From the NCBI GenBank assembly GCA_024639205.1, contig JAHEIV010000107.1:1-8477 (forward strand): a stretch of DNA of 8,477 bases, in the 5' to 3' direction. The stretch is from Deltaproteobacteria bacterium. Lineage in GTDB: Bacteria; Desulfobacterota; Desulfobacteria; Desulfobacterales; SG8-13. Under the pieces are notes generated by a model that saw only the letters and a program-made list of their open reading frames with translations, was not told the DNA's origin and made no database searches. Of this stretch, positions 5,891 through 8,477 are shown piece by piece. How positions within the stretch are numbered: the stretch's first letter is position 1; each line of letters starts with the position of its first letter. Made by a program: the position numbers and the translations under genes.

Positions 5891-5920
5891 TTGACGCCGG
5901 CCGGAAATGAATTGTATGTT
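5891..5920 (+). promoter_or_regulatory. Promoter of the SDR-COG4091 operon
   Basis: TTGACG (5891-5896, five of six) is followed after 18 bases by TATGTT (5915-5920, four of six). The predicted start near 5927 is about 50 bases before the ATG at 5977. Spacing is slightly long, so this is a moderate call. Confidence 0.4.
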
Positions 5921-5976
5921 ACCAGCCTGTTCATTCTTGCCTTTCTGCAAATTAAACCCCCTTGGCGAGGATTGCC

Positions 5977-6723
5977 ATGTCTTCCCAGGTTGCAGTAATT
6001 ACCGGCGGGACCCGGGGCATCGGACTGGGTATTGCCGGAGCCCTGATCAGGCGCAAGGCATCGGTTGCCATAACCTATAGCAGCGACGAAAGGGCCGCTG
6101 AAGCCGCCAGAGATCATCTGACCGCCCTCATCGACGCGAATCAGAAGATCCTGATCCTCAAAGGGGATGCCGGTGACGAGCATACGACAACCGCTCATTT
6201 CCACCATGTGACCGCTGAGCTGGGTGCCGTCTCCGTGCTGGTTAACAATGCTGGCCGGGTTGTCCGGGGAGCCCTCGAAAAAATTAGCATGCAGGAATGG
6301 AACGAGACCATCCGGGTCAATCTGACCAGCGCTTTTCACTGGATCTCCCTGGTGGTGCCGGGTATGAAAAAAGCCGGATTCGGCCGCATCGTCAACATCA
6401 GCTCCATCGCCGCCCGCGGCGGCGGTGTGGTCGGACCCCACTATGCGGCCTCCAAGGCAGGTATGCTGGGCCTGACACGCTATGCTGCCCGTGAACTCGG
6501 ATCCGCAGGGATTACGGTCAATGCCATCGCCCCGGCCTTTATCGAAGATGCCAGCATTTTTACCACCTGGACCCGGGAGCAAAAAGATGAACTAAAGAAA
6601 AAGATCTGCGTACCCAGGCTGGGGCTGGTTAAAGATGTGGTACGTGCCTTTGACTACCTGCTGGATTCACCGTATGTAACCGGGGTGGCGCTGGATGTGA
6701 ACGGAGGGGCGTTTATGATCTGA
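5977..6723 (+). CDS. Short-chain dehydrogenase/reductase, FabG-like
   Basis: This is a 248-residue classical SDR that should oxidise an alcohol or reduce a ketone with NAD(P)(H) in the cytosol. It has the cofactor glycine motif TGGTRGIG (9-16), NNAG (90-93), the structural Asn in RVNLTS (N115), catalytic Ser143 in NISSIAA, and YAASK with Tyr156 and Lys160. All four tetrad residues are present. Its length is typical of the family. The ATG at 5977 is chosen because GAGG lies 6 bases upstream; a TTG at 5962 would add five residues without a ribosome site. FabG-type annotation is common but the true substrate is not shown. Its neighbours point away from fatty-acid synthesis and towards a sugar- or polyol-type substrate shared with the COG4091 enzyme 85 bases downstream. 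A 5-bp GC hairpin (6751-6763) lies in that gap. Confidence 0.92.
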   Translation: MSSQVAVITGGTRGIGLGIAGALIRRKASVAITYSSDERAAEAARDHLTALIDANQKILILKGDAGDEHTTTAHFHHVTAELGAVSVLVNNAGRVVRGALEKISMQEWNETIRVNLTSAFHWISLVVPGMKKAGFGRIVNISSIAARGGGVVGPHYAASKAGMLGLTRYAARELGSAGITVNAIAPAFIEDASIFTTWTREQKDELKKKICVPRLGLVKDVVRAFDYLLDSPYVTGVALDVNGGAFMI

Positions 6724-6808
6724 TCAGCCGGATAACCAGACCGTGATCCACCCGGGTGCCGGGCTGTTGGGTCGATTCAAGCAGAATTGCCGAAAACGGG
6801 AGGTAAGA

Positions 6809-8161
6809 ATGAACCTGTACCCCATGCTACAAAAACGCGCCGCCGAAGATCGGCCGGTTCGAATCGGTATCATCGGTGCCGGAAAGTTCGCCACCATGTT
6901 TATCTCCCAGGCCCGACTGACTCCGGGTATGCAAATTGTAGGCATCGCCGACATTGTCCCTGAAAGAGCGCACCAGGCCTGCATTCGTGCGGGCTGGCAA
7001 AAAGAACGACTGCGCTATAGCGACCCGGCGAATTCCATCGACGATCTCGCCCGCAACCAGCGTACGGCCATCACCGCAGATGCAGCTGCCCTGATCAAGT
7101 CAGATCTGGATGTGATCCTGGAGATCACGGGAAATCCGGAAGCCGGCATCGAACACGCTGTCATGTCGTTTGAGGCCGGAAAACATATCGTGATGGTAAA
7201 CGTCGAGGCGGACTGCCTCCTGGGACCTTCGCTCCGGCAGCTGGCCGACAAGGCCGGCTGCGTCTATTCGATGGCGTACGGCGACCAGCCGGCATTGATC
7301 GCCGAACAGGTCGACTGGGCACGCACGGTAGCGTTGAATGTGGTCTGCGCCGGCAAAGGTACCCGCTATCAACCGGAGTATCACTACTCAACCCCGGAGA
7401 CGGTCTGGGGCTATTATGGGTTTTCACAGGAGCAGGTTGCCTCCGGTGATTACAATCCCAAAATGTTCAATTCGTTTCTCGACGGAACCAAGTCTGCCAT
7501 CGAAATGTGCGCTGTTTCCAACGCGTGTAGCCTTCGCCCGCAAAATGACGGCCTGAAGTTTCCGGCGGTAGCCACCAACGACCTTCAGGAGATCCTGCGC
7601 CCGGCGGAAGCCGGTGGCGTTCTGGAGCACAGCGGCACGGTGGAGGTTGTTGCCAGCGAGCACAGAGACGGCAGCCCCGTAGCGAACGATTTGCGCTGGG
7701 GCGTTTATGTGGTACTGGAGGCACCCACGGAATACGTGCAGCGCTGTTTTGCCGAATATGGTTTGCGCACGGACAGCTCCGGTCGCTATGCTGCCTTGTA
7801 TCGCCCGTATCATTTTATTGGACTGGAGTTGGGTATCAGTGCTGCATCGGCAGTATTGCGGGGTGAGCCCACCGGATCCGCCCAAAAGTTTACCGCCGAC
7901 GTGGCTGCGGTGGCAAAAAAAAATCTTTCTGAAGGAGAAATGCTCGACGGCGAAGGCGGCTACACCGTCTTTGGACGATTGATTCGCAAAGAGTACAGTC
8001 TCGAAAATGCCGTACTTCCCATGGGCCTGGCGGCAAATGCGCGGATGGTCCGAACGGTGGCTCGAGACACGATGTTGACCTATGACGACGTCGCGCTGGA
8101 CGAAACTACGATGGCCTACAGAATTCGGAAATCGATGGAGCGCGTTGCGGCCTTGCGCTGA
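6809..8161 (+). CDS. COG4091 homoserine-dehydrogenase-like oxidoreductase with C-terminal SAF domain (DRL-like)
   Basis: This is a 450-residue cytosolic NAD(P)-dependent oxidoreductase. The Rossmann domain starts RIGIIGAGKFATMF (18-31), with an acidic D48 after the second strand. YGDQPALI (157-164), AGKGTRYQPEYHYSTPETVW (181-200) and NPKMFNSFLDGTKSAIEMCAVSNA (216-239) are the hallmark blocks of the predicted homoserine dehydrogenase family COG4091. A SAF domain occupies about 365-430. The Brucella enzyme DRL of this family converts deoxyxylulose 5-phosphate to methylerythritol phosphate, replacing DXR. Other members probably act on other substrates, so isoprenoid synthesis is only one option. 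The ATG at 6809 has GGGAGGTAAG just before it; a GTG at 6743 would add 22 residues and is rejected. It is co-oriented with the SDR and probably in one operon. True homoserine dehydrogenase activity is unlikely because the normal catalytic domain is absent. Confidence 0.88.
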   Translation: MNLYPMLQKRAAEDRPVRIGIIGAGKFATMFISQARLTPGMQIVGIADIVPERAHQACIRAGWQKERLRYSDPANSIDDLARNQRTAITADAAALIKSDLDVILEITGNPEAGIEHAVMSFEAGKHIVMVNVEADCLLGPSLRQLADKAGCVYSMAYGDQPALIAEQVDWARTVALNVVCAGKGTRYQPEYHYSTPETVWGYYGFSQEQVASGDYNPKMFNSFLDGTKSAIEMCAVSNACSLRPQNDGLKFPAVATNDLQEILRPAEAGGVLEHSGTVEVVASEHRDGSPVANDLRWGVYVVLEAPTEYVQRCFAEYGLRTDSSGRYAALYRPYHFIGLELGISAASAVLRGEPTGSAQKFTADVAAVAKKNLSEGEMLDGEGGYTVFGRLIRKEYSLENAVLPMGLAANARMVRTVARDTMLTYDDVALDETTMAYRIRKSMERVAALR

Positions 8162-8241
8162 CGACTCAGCGGATCGGCAGTAAATGGCGTGACGGAAAAA
8201 CTGCGCGCCGAGAGGAGCTGCGTTTTGACAGGGAAGAATCA

Positions 8242-8477
8242 ATGAACGGATTGCTCATTGCGGCTCACGGCAGCCGCAAACAACCTTCGAATGAAGAAGT
8301 GACGGCACTGGCAGAACAGATCCGGGCGTTGGCGGTCGGTGCCTTCGACCGGGTTGCATGCGGCTTCGTGCAGTTCGCCGAACCGTCTGTTGAAAGCCAG
8401 ATCGAAAAACTCGTCAACGCCGGCGTCGATACAATCGTCTTGTTTCCCCACTTTCTCGGCTCGGGCAGTCACGTCTC
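8242..8477 (+). CDS. cbiX: Sirohydrochlorin cobaltochelatase CbiX, 3'-truncated by the window edge
   Basis: The first 78 residues are visible: MNGLLIAAHGSRKQPSNEEV opens with the chelatase signature LLIAAHGSR, H9 being a metal-binding histidine. FVQFAEPSVESQIEKLVNAGVDTIVLFPHFLGSGSHV (42-78) is the second block, with the P-x-FL-x-x-G-x-H element ending in H77. In class II chelatases these two histidines bind the metal inserted into sirohydrochlorin, the first committed step of anaerobic cobalamin synthesis (insertion of nickel or iron is possible in related proteins). AGGGAAG precedes the ATG at 8242 at proper spacing, and there is no earlier in-frame start. The gap to the COG4091 gene is 80 bases on the same strand with no terminator, so co-transcription is likely. 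The window edge prevents deciding between the short CbiXS and the long form. Confidence 0.9.
   Translation, partial: MNGLLIAAHGSRKQPSNEEVTALAEQIRALAVGAFDRVACGFVQFAEPSVESQIEKLVNAGVDTIVLFPHFLGSGSHV

Larger units (their letters stand above)
5454..5976. other. 523-base region without a convincing gene
   Basis: The region carries a minus-strand promoter at its left end (5499-5527), a plus-strand promoter at its right end (5891-5920) and a small TCACC/GGTGA hairpin (5728-5740). Two contiguous minus-strand reading frames, 5728-5934 (68 codons; AAAGG before its ATG) and 5500-5727 (75 codons, GTG start after a GGAGGTGA), lie in the same frame separated by one TGA. The first 35 residues of the second (KTVNKIVGSTIEAGPSIGAADMLEKYK) look protein-like. 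The rest is rich in Phe, Trp and Arg and does not. It may be a decayed gene; I cannot support a functional one. Confidence 0.4.

Noticed and set aside
5728..6582. Minus-strand open frame of 284 codons
   Set aside because: Overlaps the SDR gene, whose full catalytic tetrad is intact. The frame is Gly/His-rich antisense noise. Only its last 68 codons lie outside the SDR, and they are treated as weak.
8162..8241. TTGACA at 8225-8230 as a cbiX promoter
   Set aside because: It sits only 12 bases before the start codon, overlapping the ribosome site. A -10 box would fall inside the gene, so it is taken as chance.
7424..8242. Minus-strand open frame of 272 codons
   Set aside because: Antisense to the COG4091 gene, which shows all family blocks.
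8189..8245. 18-codon GTG frame overlapping the cbiX ATG by ATGA
   Set aside because: Too short, no ribosome site and no recognisable peptide. Translational coupling is possible but not supported.

Overview
The window looks like a chromosomal stretch from a Gram-negative, probably anaerobic bacterium. The best guess is a Desulfobacterota (former Deltaproteobacteria) lineage. The reasons are the style of the Lon sequence, the exported DUF2845 and EF-hand proteins, a CbiX-type cobaltochelatase, and mild GC richness by eye with AT-rich intergenic gaps. No rRNA, tRNA or transposon is visible, so the assignment is an inference from gene content. Nothing looks like a recent mobile element.

Left part (1-2910): a truncated lon gene (minus strand; N-terminal, AAA+ and linker regions present, protease domain outside the window) is divergent from a gene for a MerR-type regulator with a cobalamin-binding module of the CarH/LitR kind. 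The 125-bp gap between them is dense with signals. It holds two face-to-face sigma70-like promoters whose -35 boxes form a perfect ACTTGACA/TGTCAAGT dyad. Between these lie three tandem 11-bp direct repeats (1901-1933), the architecture known for CarH operators. This divergent control region is the most interesting signal in the window.

Middle part (2911-5976): four small or unrecognised minus-strand genes. They are a secreted two-EF-hand peptide, a DUF2845 periplasmic protein, a single-pass membrane-anchored protein of unknown function, and a small conserved-looking cytosolic protein with its own promoter. The intergenic stretches carry an imperfect 21-bp hairpin (3090-3166) and a chain of three plus-strand hairpins ending in a rho-independent terminator (to 3811) with no plus-strand gene before it, so an unannotated RNA is possible. 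The stretch 5454-5976 holds promoters and only weak ORFs.

Right part (5977-8477): a plus-strand run of an SDR oxidoreductase, a COG4091 homoserine-dehydrogenase-like/SAF protein (the family that includes the Brucella DXP reductoisomerase-like enzyme DRL) and the start of cbiX, a sirohydrochlorin cobaltochelatase. The two oxidoreductases probably act on a common small polyol or sugar-derived substrate. cbiX feeds cobalamin synthesis. A cobalamin-sensing regulator and a cobalamin-synthesis gene therefore sit about 5.3 kb apart, but no direct regulatory link is visible.
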